Below, one piece after another: positions 53,144 to 63,907 of a stretch of 64,000 nt of DNA (positions are counted from its first letter, which is position 1; each line of letters begins with the position of its first letter). Made by a program: the position numbers and the translations under genes. This stretch comes from Aplectana chamaeleonis (Eukaryota > Nematoda > Chromadorea > Rhabditida > Cosmocercidae), in the NCBI GenBank assembly GCA_029168955.1, contig JAPDOI010001155.1:62001-126000 (forward strand), read 5' to 3'. The notes under the pieces were generated by a model. The model did not search any database, was not told the origin of the DNA, and was given only the letters and a program-made list of their open reading frames with translations.

Positions 53144-55382
53144 TAAAGGCTCCCAGAACCACTCGATCGATATGAAGAAATCCTCAATCAACAACGGAAA
53201 GCAGTAAAAAACATATTCAAATTTGCGCGGAAGTTATTATGGCCGTCGCCGTCACTCGCTATTCGTACTCCTCGACGCCAGCGCGGCACGTGCGTGACTC
53301 GCGGGCGTGGCGTCAGAGTGTGAATACATTCTTGGCGCGTCACGCGCTTGCGGAGACTATGATTATCCCAGCGGCGACGCCATGGCGGAGCGAAAAAGTG
53401 TGGGCCTAATCTTTTCCAAATGAGCAAATTCTGTACAATAACAGAGGATAATAATGGAATTAATAATCAAGAAACGGAATGAAATTGATGATGGATTAAT
53501 GATGGACGTGATGAAAAAATTTGTTACGGCCGCGTGCCGCGGGGCTGTTGGGTCAGGCCATTCCTACCCCAACGCCCCGCCCGCGCGTATCGCGGGGGCT
53601 TAGAGAAGTATGGATAGCGCATTGCGCTGAATTCATCGTGTTATTCACTTAATAATGAATTTTTTCCCTTGGCTGTCCCGGCATTTTCGCTAACTGTAGA
53701 GGTCTACGTATATATAAGATCGAAAAGAGGATTAGTGATTTTCTGCGCGTACGATGCCTTCAATAGTCAAAAAAGCAACATTCCTAATCGACCGTTATAT
53801 TGACAGAATGCCATTTGCCGCTGAAAACTGAATTTGGCGATGGTTTCACTGTGTAAGATTTTATAGAAGGTCCATTTCTATTGTAAAGTCTAGTTCACTT
53901 TTGTTTAAACTTTTTTTTAGTATCCTTCATACTTTTCAAAACGTTCATCGCTTCTGTAGAGTCGACAAGTTGTGATTGATGGCATGGGAAGCATGGATCG
54001 GTGATGCTGGATCGAGATTCATTGGTCGTTTTTTTCGGAGACAAATGTGCACTTCCCTACAGAGCAAATTATTCATTACCCAAATAAAAAGTCCGTGAAT
54101 TTATGACTGTAGCCGAAGTGCAACTGGACGTTTTCCTTGGTCTCCACCGTCTTGTGATAAGACGCGAGAAATCCGAGAAGCGCTGTGATGATGCACTTTG
54201 GCAGCAGCAGTAAGATTAGAGGAAAAGCTACGCTAATCGATCAGACCACAACATTATTTTGCTCTTGGCGGATTAGTGTAGTTCTAATATGTTAATCGAT
54301 ACCTTCCCACCTCCTTCTCGTCCTCGTTTTTGTGTGTAGCGTCTTAACAGTCGCTTTGGGACACCTCACTCTCGCCTAATTAATATTGCATTCATCCGGG
54401 CATCTACTCCGCCACTCAGCGTTAGCTCCATACTCGTCTCGGCTGGCTGGCCAGCCATTCATTTTTTGTCCCGGTTTGGGTGCCATCTCACGTGCAGAGA
54501 CCGCCACCACAGACAAAACTCTTTCAGAATGTTCACAAATTGCTCCCGTCCGGTCTGCGAAGTTCCGCTTTACATTTTTTCTCAATGTATTATAATCGAA
54601 TCGCCTGATCAAGTGAGCAGCTTTACATATTCACGCCTCATTTTCTACAGTTAGCAAACCAAATATCTCTTCGGCCTTCCCCTTCATTCCCTCGAATGTA
54701 TGCCTTTCATTCTCAGAAAAAAGTATCCGTGTAGTCACCATGAAGCGGCAGCATCACCATGTCTCTCAGCTCTGAAAACCTCATTATCGAGCCATTTACT
54801 AAGGGGCTTACGATGAACATGCATTACCGGCGGTGTCTCGCTGAAAAACCTTTGCTGAGTATGAGAATTCCCTCCTATAGATGGCTAGCTGCTAAGGAAA
54901 TAAACGGGACTGCGATGGAATTCTTATACCACTCCCAAGCAGCTTTTTTTCGTCCATAGCACACGACTTGTTTGCGGAAAACATAGCAAAACAGCCATTT
55001 TCGGATAACCTCAGCCACTTATTGAGTAACCGTTTGAAGTCTAAGACGTGCGCAATTGATTCCATTCTATGGATCATGACCCTTCTCACGCTATTCTCGG
55101 CGCCGAGCCGCCTGACAGATCGGCTCGTGCTCTCAATTCGCGGGTCCCATGCTGTTGCTGCCCGGAAGGGTTGTGCGTCTGTTGAAGGAAGTTCTTGAAG
55201 GCGCAATCCAAAATGAGAATCGTCTCATTGTCAGAGAGAACTTTACGCTGATGACAAGGACGTCTACAGAGTCGCTCATTATGTACTTACCTGCTAGCAA
55301 AGGAGTTATGGCCCCTTAAAAATTGTGAATTTGAACGGCGAGAGATTTGAGGCTGAATTGTCTTGAGTGTGCCTTTCCTTCT
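53144..55382. other. unique-looking non-coding stretch, no firm gene
   Basis: GC-rich islands at 53220-53410 and 53525-53610 (GCCGCGGGGC, CGCCCCGCCCGCGCG) flank AT-rich sequence. The right end of a family B MITE (GATTTTCTGCGCGTACGATG) sits at about 53730-53755. A 66-codon frame at 54759-54959 has a good ATG context but no splice or domain support. Confidence 0.35.
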
Positions 55383-55902
55383 CAGAAAATCGCCGCATTG
55401 ATTGCGTGTCGATTATGCATTCAACTCGAGTTACCGTACTCAGCGAAATTGCGCTATCACAGGGGCAAGTGCTCCGAAGAGCAGCACGTGCTGCGAAAAT
55501 TCATCGCAAGAGCACGTGCTGTAAGGTAGTCCCAGCGCCATCGTAGCAGCACACCGACATGCGGCTGGGCCAGATCGCCGAGCACCACCTGGGGCCGTTA
55601 GCGGTTACACGAGGTCTCCAGCGGTTGGGCGGGTCAAGTACCGCAAGTTTGGGCGATTGAGCCAGCGACGCTGCCGACATCTGAGTTCCGCCTCAGGAGT
55701 ACGTGGTATGCTTTCCTTTCTTGGAATATCGTTTTGTAATCAAGTTGAATCTGTACCATGCAAGCATTGAAGGTCTTATTTTTAGGGGCATGTACTATAA
55801 TTTGAAACACAATTGGGGCACGTGCTCCCCCAGCAGCACGTTCCCTGACTGCGTTATAAACTGCCTTGTCCTCAAGCTGAATGCATATTCGACACCTACT
55901 TA
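55383..55902. repeat. family K repeat, copy 3, interrupted by a family G MITE
   Basis: Contains CTCCGAAGAGCAGCACGTGCTGC, GTAGCAGCACACCGAC, GGGCGGGTCAAGTACC, CTGCCGACATCTGAGTTC and CTCAAGCTGAATGCATATTC. The sequence after CGACACCTAC is cut by the MITE at 55903-56368 and seems to resume with GGCGATTGTCTGAG at 56376, matching GTGATTGTCTAAG in copy 2. Confidence 0.6.
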
Positions 55903-56368
55903 AAGGCAGCATACACGCTCGCAAACGTGATTAAGATAACTAAGGAAATAGAATGGTAGGGCCCAGATTACGGCGCCTATGCATTTTGAAGTGTCAAAAA
56001 CGACCCACAATGCCGCTACATCAGTTAGAAGTTGGCCCGGCCTGTATTTTCACGCCCCCTGTATCTGCCCTTTTCCTGCAACGCAAGGTTGCTGGGTCAT
56101 ATTCACCGTCGGCACTGTTGGTAGGCTGCCTAACAGGTGAACCACACACGTCACTGACGGCGAAGATGACCCAGCAACCCTGCTTTGGAGCAGAAGAGCA
56201 AATATGTATAGGGGGCGTGAAAATACACGGCGGAGCCAACTTCTAACTTATGTAGCGGCATTGTGGGTCATTTTTGTCAATTCAAAATGCGTAGGCATTA
56301 TGTTGTAAGCCATACGGTTCGATTCACATTGTTATCCCAACCACGTTTACGAGCGTGTATGCTGCCTT
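55903..56368. mobile_element. family G palindromic MITE
   Basis: Left AAGGCAGCATACACGCTCGC, right CGAGCGTGTATGCTGCCTT, TA (within TTAA) at both sides. Nearly the whole element folds back: GCATTTTGAAGTGTCAAAAA, CGACCCACAATGCCGCTACA, AGTTAGAAGTTGGC and TATTTTCACGCCCCCT are all mirrored on the other arm. 466 bases. Confidence 0.92.
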
Positions 56369-56689
56369 TAATTTAGGCGATTGTCTGAGTGGTCATTCGC
56401 GCCCATCGCTCTGTGAGGACTTCAATGCAATCTCAGACCCTAGAGGTCTAATTCGGCCTCGATAGGCTGTCAGCTCAACACCGACGCGTTGTGGACGATG
56501 ATACAGCCGGGTACTTCTTAAGCAGAAACGAGACGTGTCGTCGTCCAACTGTGCAGCACGTGTCGCAACACACAGAGATCGTGAAATGGATTCTATCCTT
56601 GTTGGAGGAGGCAATGCTCCCCGTAGAAGACGAAGGGACTCCGCCCTATCGAGGCGTGGGATCCCGCTCTCATCGAGGGAAGTGACCCC

Positions 56690-56990
56690 ACTTTATCGAA
56701 GGTTGTGACCCCGTCCTCCTAGCGAAAGCGGGCGAAACATCCCCCGCCTTGGGATGACGATAGGAGCACGTGCTACTGCATGGAGGTGAGGCAAAGGCTT
56801 TCCCTCCCAGCGCCACGTGCTTCCATTATAAGACAACGTGCTGCTCCGAGGGATATGGGTGTGCGGCAGAAGTTTTACCCATCTACGCCACGTAGTGCCT
56901 TTGTATTGACTACGTGCTCTTCGGAGCAGCACGTGCTGGTGCTCATATGTCTTCAACTGCGACGAGGTATCCATTTAGAAAGCCTATGCT
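56690..56990. repeat. family K repeat, copy 4
   Basis: Two tandem units with CAGCGCCACGTGCTTCCATT and GACAACGTGCTGCTCC, then CTCTTCGGAGCAGCACGTGC. Corresponds to 1031-1440 without the palindromic MITE insertion. Confidence 0.65.
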
Positions 56991-57492
56991 GGCTAGCGGA
57001 GTCATTTTCAGGTCGAGTGATCGATCATTGTACATGGCCAACCAAGCTTTCTTTGTCTCCGTGGTCGGTGAATTGGTACTAGACATGTCTGGAAGGATAG
57101 CAGATCTGACTTCAACAATGACTGGCCCCCGCAAGTTATTGTATTAGCCCAATACACAATCAAAAACCTCCACAATTTCGAATGGAGGTCGACTGTGTGG
57201 AGCATCCCCACAGGGGATGATATACGCCTAGAACTTTTCCATTCATCCTTGACACTGCTCGATCCGGACTCCTTCAGTGTCTGAGAAGCTAGACTGACCA
57301 CAAATAGAGGAACATGCTAGATTTCATTGAAATCCATGATTTTAGCGGAAACACAGTTTTTGTGTTCTTTCTGAGCCTGTCTGTTATATTGATCACTAGA
57401 TCTTCCATACACCGTACAGAACTTGTAAGTGAAAACGATCGTGAACGCTGCCTTTCGTTCTTGCGCGGAGTGAATATAGTGCTAACGCTTCC
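56991..57492. other. non-coding stretch, no gene seen
   Basis: A lone MITE-like end ATCGTGAACGCTGCCTTTCG occurs near 57438-57457. No exon recognised. Confidence 0.35.
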
Positions 57493-57670
57493 TACTTTAA
57501 GAGCAAAAACAGTTACGACAAAAATTCATATTTACAATATGTTCCGATTAACTTTTCTTTACAAATGAAGGTTTTTCATGGGCCCCTTCGACATTTTCGT
57601 TCACTAGAGAGACCAAGGTACACAAAAACATAAAAAAATAATATACGGTTTTCTGCGCGCACAATGCCTT
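57493..57670. mobile_element. family B MITE, right half only
   Basis: AATATGTTCCGATTAACTTT, TTCGACATTTTCGTTCACTA and ATACGGTTTTCTGCGCGCAC match 44440-44594. Ends CAATGCCTT then TA. Confidence 0.82.
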
Positions 57671-57802
57671 TAAGACTTACAAAATTTGTATATGTTTTTG
57701 AAAACAGTCAATAATCTTTGCTTTTGAATGTCTCTAACAAGAAAGTTAGTAATGAATGTCATCCACAAGAAAATACCAGAATTGATTTAGCTGTATTGTA
57801 GA

Positions 57803-57949
57803 ATGAATCGAGAAGCGGTGCATCGGAAGCAGTTTGCTCTGCCGGATCGGGCTTATCCTGCAGGAATTTGCCTAATCCCTGCTCTCTACCGCACTATCGA
57901 TCAGCCATTTTCGGAAACGGAGTTCGTTGAATGCGATCTGACACCTTGA
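57803..57949 (+). CDS. candidate small ORF or terminal exon
   Basis: 48 codons from ATG to TGA, preceded by GTATTGTAG, which could be an acceptor. The peptide (MNREAVHRKQFALPDRAYPA..., ending ..TEFVECDLTP) has a protein-like composition in a non-repeat stretch. No domain recognised. Confidence 0.3.
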   Translation: MNREAVHRKQFALPDRAYPAGICLIPALYRTIDQPFSETEFVECDLTP

Positions 57950-58349
57950 ATTCGGCGTCGCTTTGTTACTGATAGTGTTTTCGTCTGTTGAATGACGATC
58001 TCTGATCATCCGCAATCAAATTCTATTCATTTAAAATCCCTTCCCTTTCCTCCCATCTCAGTCTCCACTTACTCCTCCTTCTCCGCTGTTCCGTCATATG
58101 GTCACTCTCGACTTCACCCAACTCTCCCCGATTCTCGTCGATCATGCTATGCATTATCAATCTGATTTACACAACCACCCATCTCCACCCATTCTACGTC
58201 TCAATCAATACTATGCCGTTGTTGTTATTATTGTCGATTTTCTACGCTCCATTATCAGAGCATCATCCATCGACCAGTGAAACCTCATTCTCGCTTTCTC
58301 ATATTCTTTATTTCTGTTTTTTGCTCATCCACCCTCTGCTAATCGCTAG

Positions 58350-58455
58350 TTTCACTGGAAATTACCTGGAAATTGAAGATGTACTTGCCGTGATAATATC
58401 AATGGTATCTGAGGGTGTTCTTAGAAGTTGGGGACATCTGATATTGCAAGCTTAA
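58350..58455 (+). CDS. candidate exon, PCI/winged-helix-like
   Basis: Follows a long pyrimidine tract and CGCTAG. Reads FTGNYLEIEDVLAVIISMVS, then EGVLRSWGHLILQA and a stop. The pattern LEIEDVLAVII...G.LRSW resembles the winged-helix end of PCI-domain proteins, but only loosely. An alternative exon in another frame (58408 to a GTAAAA donor near 58487) is also open, so the reading is not settled. Confidence 0.3.
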
Positions 58456-58834
58456 ATGAGAGTACATTAGGCGAATGGAAAGTCAGGTAAAACTTTTACG
58501 CTAATACATACGATTCCTTTACCGAGTTTTTTTAAAATGTTTCTTATTAGTGCAAAGTGTAATACCTTCTATCAAGTGATGAGCCTAGAAAAAGCGCGAA
58601 ACATCGGAAACTGTTTTCTTTAGCCGGATTACGGTAACTTTTTTGTTCAGCTGACTTTTGCGAAATGAAAAAAGCTGTCAGATAATCAAGTGTTTTACAC
58701 TCCAACTTAATTGAGGAACGTATTCAACGGAAATAGGACGGGTTTCCGGATTGTACATGCCTTGATTTAGGACTAGCGCTGTGAATTTTTTAAGCTCCTT
58801 TCTTTTCGTATATTCTTTCCAGCACCAGTCTTTG

Positions 58835-60243
58835 AAGGCACAGTGTGACCTCTCAGTTTTTCAGCTTGCCTTGGGGAGAAGTTTGCGCTGGTCACAATGG
58901 TGTCTTCAGAATCAATAAGAATCCGCTTGGAACGGAGATGTGGCCTCATAAAGTTTGGGAATTTCGCCGGCGAGATTTTCGTGGACGAGCTATTTTGTTA
59001 TCGAAAATTAACGATTAACGCTTAACGAAAAAGTATTGAAATCAGGTTGAATTAGTTTATTAATTGTAGTGGAATTATGGCAATGACCGATATGGGACCT
59101 CTGATGATTTATTGATTTTTGCTATAGTCAGGCAATGCTCTTTTACATTTTCAGCAAAATAGAAATTTAACGGGTTAACGCGGCCTTTTTTGAGAATTAA
59201 CGATTAACGCTTAACAAAAAAATATAAACGCACACCCCTGGTGCAAACCTAGATCGATGAAAGATTCGAATCTTATTGAAATCCATCGCGCATCTCGTCC
59301 CTATTGAGATTGAAATCTTTCCGTTGGATGTGGCTGATTTTCTTTTAACTCAACTTTTCCATTTTACGCCTATTTGAGAGAATTGAGGTTTCGCGCTGGG
59401 CAAGGTTGCTATACGCGATCGGAATATAAAAAATTGAGCCTAAGGCGGCGTCTAGGGTTCATTCGCGGCGCGGAGCGACATTATGATAAGCGTACGTAAC
59501 GATCAAGCTACGTCGCGTCGCGTCGTCACTAGGTGTTCACAGTGAAGAGGCGCGATACATCGGGTTTGACGCGATCGCTCCGCGTTGATTGCGTCGCGTT
59601 GCATCGCAACGCGACACGATGGTCGCGAAGCGATTGTCATAATTTTTTCTTGCCTCATCATGGACTCAAGGGGCGTCTGGATTTTTCTTGGACATCTTCA
59701 CTACTTTGCCTCCCACTCTTTTCCCCGATAAGTTTTCAATGTCTCTTTTTGTGTAGTTTCAGGTTGAGTCTGGCAGAAATCGATTTCAGTGAAGCTTCTA
59801 AGCTTTTCGTTTATGGGTTTTTAATGGTGTTCAAACGACATGCGCATAATTCAGTCTTATTTCTCCGAAAAACACCCTATTCTGTACACTCGACTCCAAA
59901 AAAGACCTAAGCATCATTTGCTTCCGAAATCTTTTTGTTGTTTTGTCACTAATACAGCAATTTGTCATAACGAAAGCAAAAAGAAGCGATAAAAGATACA
60001 GATGAAAGGTATTAAATATGCATCACACTGAAATATACAGAATAAGATCACTTATTGATTAATTTTGCTTGTATACGGAAGCTGCGGACGTACACAATTG
60101 CGCGTAGTCGCCCAGCGTTCGCACGCCGTTCACACCTTGATTTCCGTGCGACGCGATGACGCGATATTCGCGTCGCGCTGACATGTGCCATCGCGTCGCG
60201 CCGCGAAAACTCTGAACGCCGCCTAAGGTTGGACTGTGGCGTG
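58835..60243. mobile_element. family F-like MITE, copy 3, with a nested PIF-type element
   Basis: Left end AAGGCACAGTGTGACCTCTC, followed by landmarks of F (GGGGAGAAGTTTGCGCTGGTCACAATGG, GTGGACGAGCTATTTTG). The right end after the nested element is GGTTGGACTGTGGCGTGAAAG, a decayed form of the F terminus. It also holds TTAACGATTAACGCTTAACG twice (about 59007 and 59195) with a partial hAT-like end CACACCCCTG at about 59231-59240. Confidence 0.55.
59444..60223. mobile_element. PIF/Harbinger-type non-autonomous element
   Basis: Left GGCGGCGTCTAGGGTTCATT continuing CGCGGCGCGG. Right end inverse GGCGGCGTTCAGAGTTTTCG continuing CGGCGCGACG. TAA is duplicated on both sides (59441-59443 and 60224-60226), the 3-bp TWA type of PIF/Harbinger. 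Subterminal GCGTCGCGTCG repeats are dense at both ends. 780 bases without transposase. Confidence 0.85.
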
Positions 60244-60744
60244 AAAGAAATTACGCAGCTCTTTTGGCTCCACCATTGAGAAGCCCACCCAAATTATGGC
60301 GCTCTATCTACCAACAGGCGATAAACGGCTTGAATCGAATGCTCTGTCTTAGTGGCAGTGTCCACGATAAAAATCGTTCGCCAGTTTTTACAAGAAATGA
60401 AAGGTTTGGGGCCTGATTGTCCCTTTAGTGAAGAAAGAACCACAGAAAAAACGACGGAAAGGCTCAAATGATGGTCTCTTACTTCGAAGGGAGATTCCGG
60501 GGTTGAACGAGTTGCCCGGGCATGAGCAGAACTATGACGTCAATTTGGCTTCGATGAACCTCAATTTTCCTTTAGGTTAATGCATGATTTCAATATATTT
60601 TCAGTAGAAAACAAAAAGGAAACCATTAAAGAAAAGAATAAGGTGAAAGAAAAGAAGCAACGCTTCAGTAGTAGGAATACATGGAAAAAAATGAAACCCT
60701 TCCAAGCGCGCCCCAATGCCAAAATTCATCTGCGCTCGCGCTAT

Positions 60745-61205
60745 CTCTGAAAATTTTGGCCGCGAAATGCTTCATTGCCGCGTAATAGCCGCCAAATAGC
60801 CGCCAAATAATGCTCGCCGCGAAATATCCGGGAAATAGCCGAGAAATAATGCTCTCCAGGTAGACATACGGCGCATTCCAGAGGTATGATTGAGATGTCA
60901 GCACCTCCGTCCGTTCGATTACCCAAGTTTGAGGTACTTGGACCTCACTCAGCCTCTGAAGGATCCGCCCAACCGCTGGCGGCTACAGATGGTGGCTCGG
61001 CGAGCCGGCGACGGTTGCGTCTTGGTTAATTTTGTTTACTTCTAAGTATTTCTCGGTTATATCTAGGCTATTTATCGGCTACTTCTTGTCCGCTCCGTGA
61101 GAAGCCGAGAAATAGCCGCGAAATAGCCGGGAAATAGCCCACCAGGAGCCGCTGCGGAGCCTGGTGTGCTATTTTGCGACTATTCCGCGGCCAAAACTCT
61201 CAGAG
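60745..61205. mobile_element. TIR element with GAAATAGCCG repeats and an SL1-like segment
   Basis: Left CTCTGAAAATTTTGGCCGCG, right end inverse CTCTGAGAGTTTTGGCCGCG. Near both ends the decamer GAAATAGCCG is repeated (60780-60850 and 61095-61130, inverse GGCTATTT also present). The central part (60905-61025) carries ATTACCCAAGTTTGAGGTAC and the CGCCCAACCGCTGGCGG string also seen, in reverse, in family K copies 2 and 3. Confidence 0.7.
60913..60933 (+). other. SL1-like string followed by GT
   Basis: The last 16 bases are ATTACCCAAGTTTGAG, identical to the 3' 16 bases of the nematode SL1 exon. The preceding GTTCG differs from SL1 at two positions, giving about 19 of 21 overall. The next bases are GTAC, so a donor-like GT follows at the same place as in an SL RNA. 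The diverged copies at about 49893-49914 and 55643-55664 (minus strand) keep the motif partly. Confidence 0.5.
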
Positions 61206-61410
61206 ATGATGCTAATGTCGGCCGGACCAAACTCGTCCACGGAAAACTTAACCGCGTGCGGAAAGGACTAGTGCGAGCGGACTACGGGGCCGTATAGAGC
61301 TCTTCCGGGCCATTTTTGTTCGTTCTTTCGAGCTTATGACTTCAATTAGAACCCGAGCATTTGATTTCCGGCGGCAAAACGAAGACTAAATTTATCGTAC
61401 ACACCGCCTT

Positions 61411-61716
61411 TGAAAACCATGCTCACGAAAATCTCCAGTTCCATTCGCTAGCAGATTTCGATTACTTGGTTTCATGGTAGAGCTGAGATGATGAAGGATA
61501 TGGGGAAAATGCACCAGAAAAATGTACATAGAATGCTGTAGTCACTTTCTACAACTTTACTCTCAGAGTAACTGTCTGTAGGGACAATGAATCTTTGTGT
61601 GCCTGTTCATTGAAATTCTGTACTGTCTACTGCTCCATTCCACCAGTTTCATATGATTCAGACCTTATCTCGTATTGTGTATAAATTCAACTTCAGTTAT
61701 ATCCCTATGTTTACAG
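61411..61716. other. non-coding stretch
   Basis: No repeat or exon identified; it ends in the acceptor-like CTATGTTTACAG before the candidate exon. Confidence 0.35.
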
Positions 61717-61825
61717 TGCACAACCACTGATGTCTCCTTCCTCGTCGCGAACAATCAGTGTAGGTGAAATACTTACTTGGCTGAAAGAGGGCGTGTTACC
61801 GAGTTATTCCGTCGTTCCTACATGA
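61717..61825 (+). CDS. candidate exon
   Basis: After ATGTTTACAG, one base then 35 open codons to a TGA: begins AQPLMSPSSSRTISVG, then EILTWLKEGVLPSYSVVPT. Ser-rich then amphipathic, protein-like, in a non-repeat stretch. An internal G/GTGAAATA site after ..SRTISV could be a donor instead. It could belong to the gene entering at 63908, but the joins cannot be verified here. Confidence 0.35.
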
Positions 61826-62394
61826 TGTTGGTAACACATTGGAGCCAAAAAATTTAAACTAGAAAATTCAAAAAGGAAAGTCTTTGTGAGCATCGCCGTA
61901 AAAAAAGGATGTGTTTGTTGTGTGTAGGGAATCGGAGAAAACTGCTCCGTTATCAGCATTTTTCTCTATAATAACAAAAGAGAAGGATATGTGCAAATAT
62001 TCGAGGTGCAAGTGGACAGAGTAAGAAAGAGTGCATAATTTTTTTCTCGTGGAAATGAACGTTCCAAATTATTTTCTCTGAGCCATTTTAATAATAGGTT
62101 GGACTGATGTGTTTGCTCCATTGTTGATTATCAAGTCCTCTCATGCAGTCTCCCTCTCTCTAATCAATTTACTTTCTGAGAAAGTTAAAGTGCTTTCGCG
62201 TTGAATGTTGCACCTAATTTATCCTCCCTTCGGGTTAGGTATAGTGAGTACCATTAGTTTGTATACCGTTACATATCGATCCGTTGCTGTGATAGTTTTT
62301 TAAATGTCTATTTGTTGCTTTGTGGAATTCTAGGTGCACAAACCAACATAGGGAAGGATAGTAAGTCTGGGTTGTTCATGAAGAGTCACAGGGA
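61826..62394. other. AT-rich non-coding stretch
   Basis: Probably intronic or intergenic; no confident exon. A GATA/GTAAGTC site at 62360 has no credible exon before it. Confidence 0.35.
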
Positions 62395-62847
62395 AGCCAT
62401 AGTACGCGCAGTAAACCGTATACTATTTTTTCAGGATTTTGTGTTGTTTGGCTTCTCCAGTGCACGAAAATGTCGAAAGGGCCCAAGAAAAACCTTCATT
62501 TGTAAAAAAAAGTCAGTCTGAACACACTGTAAAATTGAACTTGAAATTAGCGCCAAAAGATGTTTTTTTTTTTGCTTTTGGAGACCTAGTCGCTGTCATT
62601 TTCGAGGTTTTCATTCATGTGGAATTTGTGCTGTAACTGTTTTTCATGTTGTTTGACGGTCGCATCGACATTCTATGAAAAAGTAGATGGCTGGTGAGAA
62701 CTGGTGGCGGATCCTCATCTTTAACCCCTTCCAACTTCATAACCCTACGTTTTTTGTCGCGCCGAAGTTTACCTGTGTGGTCTAATGGGTTCACTCATCA
62801 AATTGAGCCTGTAAAATGGAAAGTGTTTCCGACGCAAACGATGCCCT
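62395..62847. mobile_element. family B MITE, complete, inverse orientation
   Basis: Left part TAGTACGCGCAGTAAACCGT, right GACGCAAACGATGCCCTT then TA. Aligns end to end with the inverse of 44136-44594 (GAAAATGTCGAAAGGGCCC, TAAAAAAAAGTCAGTCTGAA/CTTTTCTTTACAAATAAGG, ACCCTACGTTTTTTGTCGCG). The ORFs across it are chance frames. Confidence 0.85.
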
Positions 62848-62849
62848 TA

Positions 62850-63907
62850 AATGGAGCGAGTTTCGCATTTTTCTAGACCTGTTTAGAAATAGTAGTCTCT
62901 ATCATCATTTAACAACTAGAGCTTCCAACTTCACATTTGAGTGTTACCGACAGTTTCTCATCTTATAGCTTCCATATTGTCAGCTATCGACAATTGTTTC
63001 AATTTTTTCGGTTTTCAAAGAAAATTTTTTCGATCTTTGCCAAAATAAATATCTGCACTATCCTAGACGGGAGGGGAGCACCCACGATTCAAGACAGGAA
63101 TGAGGTGAACCACCGATTGGGTAGGCTACAAATCGAAGTATTTTTATGGAGTATTCATAAATACAGTGACTGATAGCAGTATCATGCATCTTTCATCAGA
63201 GTTTCTTTTCATTTTCTATGTATAAATTTTGGGTGGCCCCTCTCCGTCTAGGATAGACCCTAAATATCATTAGATATAACAGGACCCATAATCCTTAACC
63301 ATTAAATTGTGTTCCCTACAGTGGCTGGATAACTAAAAAATATTTATGTAACGATAGAAATTCTCTTTTTTTGAACAACTTTCGGAAAAAAGCAATGTTC
63401 GCCGGCTCGAAGATATTCAAAGTTCCCGTTTTTGATACTATAATCTAGCATTTAGTGGTGAGAATTTTCTGAATTGAAGCGGCCCCGATGTATAGAAAGA
63501 AAAGAACGATGGGCATTCCAAGACTCTCAGTACTCGAAACGTCTTCTACATTTTTGTGTTAGATTAGAGGCTAGTCGAGCTTTTCGAGCAGGAGTGAATT
63601 CCACTTGGTATGAAAGAGTTGAGCTTCTGAATGGTTCACTACATTTTTCCAAGACTACAAAAAGTACTCACGCTGCTCATATGACTTGTCCTCAATATGA
63701 GGGTTGTGTTCACGATATTTTTCTTCCATGTTAACATCATCCGCTACAACGAGCGTGGAGAATTTCTTCCTTGAGACGGGAAAAAGTTCATCGGGAACCT
63801 GTAACTACGAAACAACTGCAAATTTTGAGGCAGTTCTTTCTTCCTCCCAAACCTCGAGTTTCTTTTGATATTTCATTCATGATTTATACCATCATTCTTT
63901 TTTTCAG
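62850..63907. other. non-coding, probably intron or upstream region of the right-edge gene
   Basis: AT-rich, ending in a strong acceptor ATCATTCTTTTTTTCAG at 63891-63907. The 86-codon frame at 63474-63734 has no splice support. Confidence 0.4.

Larger units (their letters stand above)
60352..61410. mobile_element. family D MITE, copy 2, with a nested TIR element
   Basis: Left GTGGCAGTGTCCACGATAAA, right TTTATCGTACACACCGCCTT. Right-hand body (GTGCGAGCGGACTACGGGGC, ATAGAGCTCTTCCGGGCC) is the inverse of 52780-52860. Contains the insert at 60745-61205. Confidence 0.75.

Noticed and set aside
54759..54959. 66-codon ORF with a good ATG context
   Set aside because: No signal for a transcript, no domain, and the adjoining sequence contains a block repeated near 49217; insufficient for a gene call.
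55902..56369. piggyBac origin for the TTAA-flanked MITEs
   Set aside because: The 51773 copy has TA but not TTAA flanks, and the AAGGCA ends differ from typical piggyBac termini; TA-type insertion explains all copies.
58098..58280. 60-codon ORF (ATG at 58098) as a gene
   Set aside because: It lies in a pyrimidine-rich tract where several frames are open; more likely intron sequence before the candidate exon at 58350.
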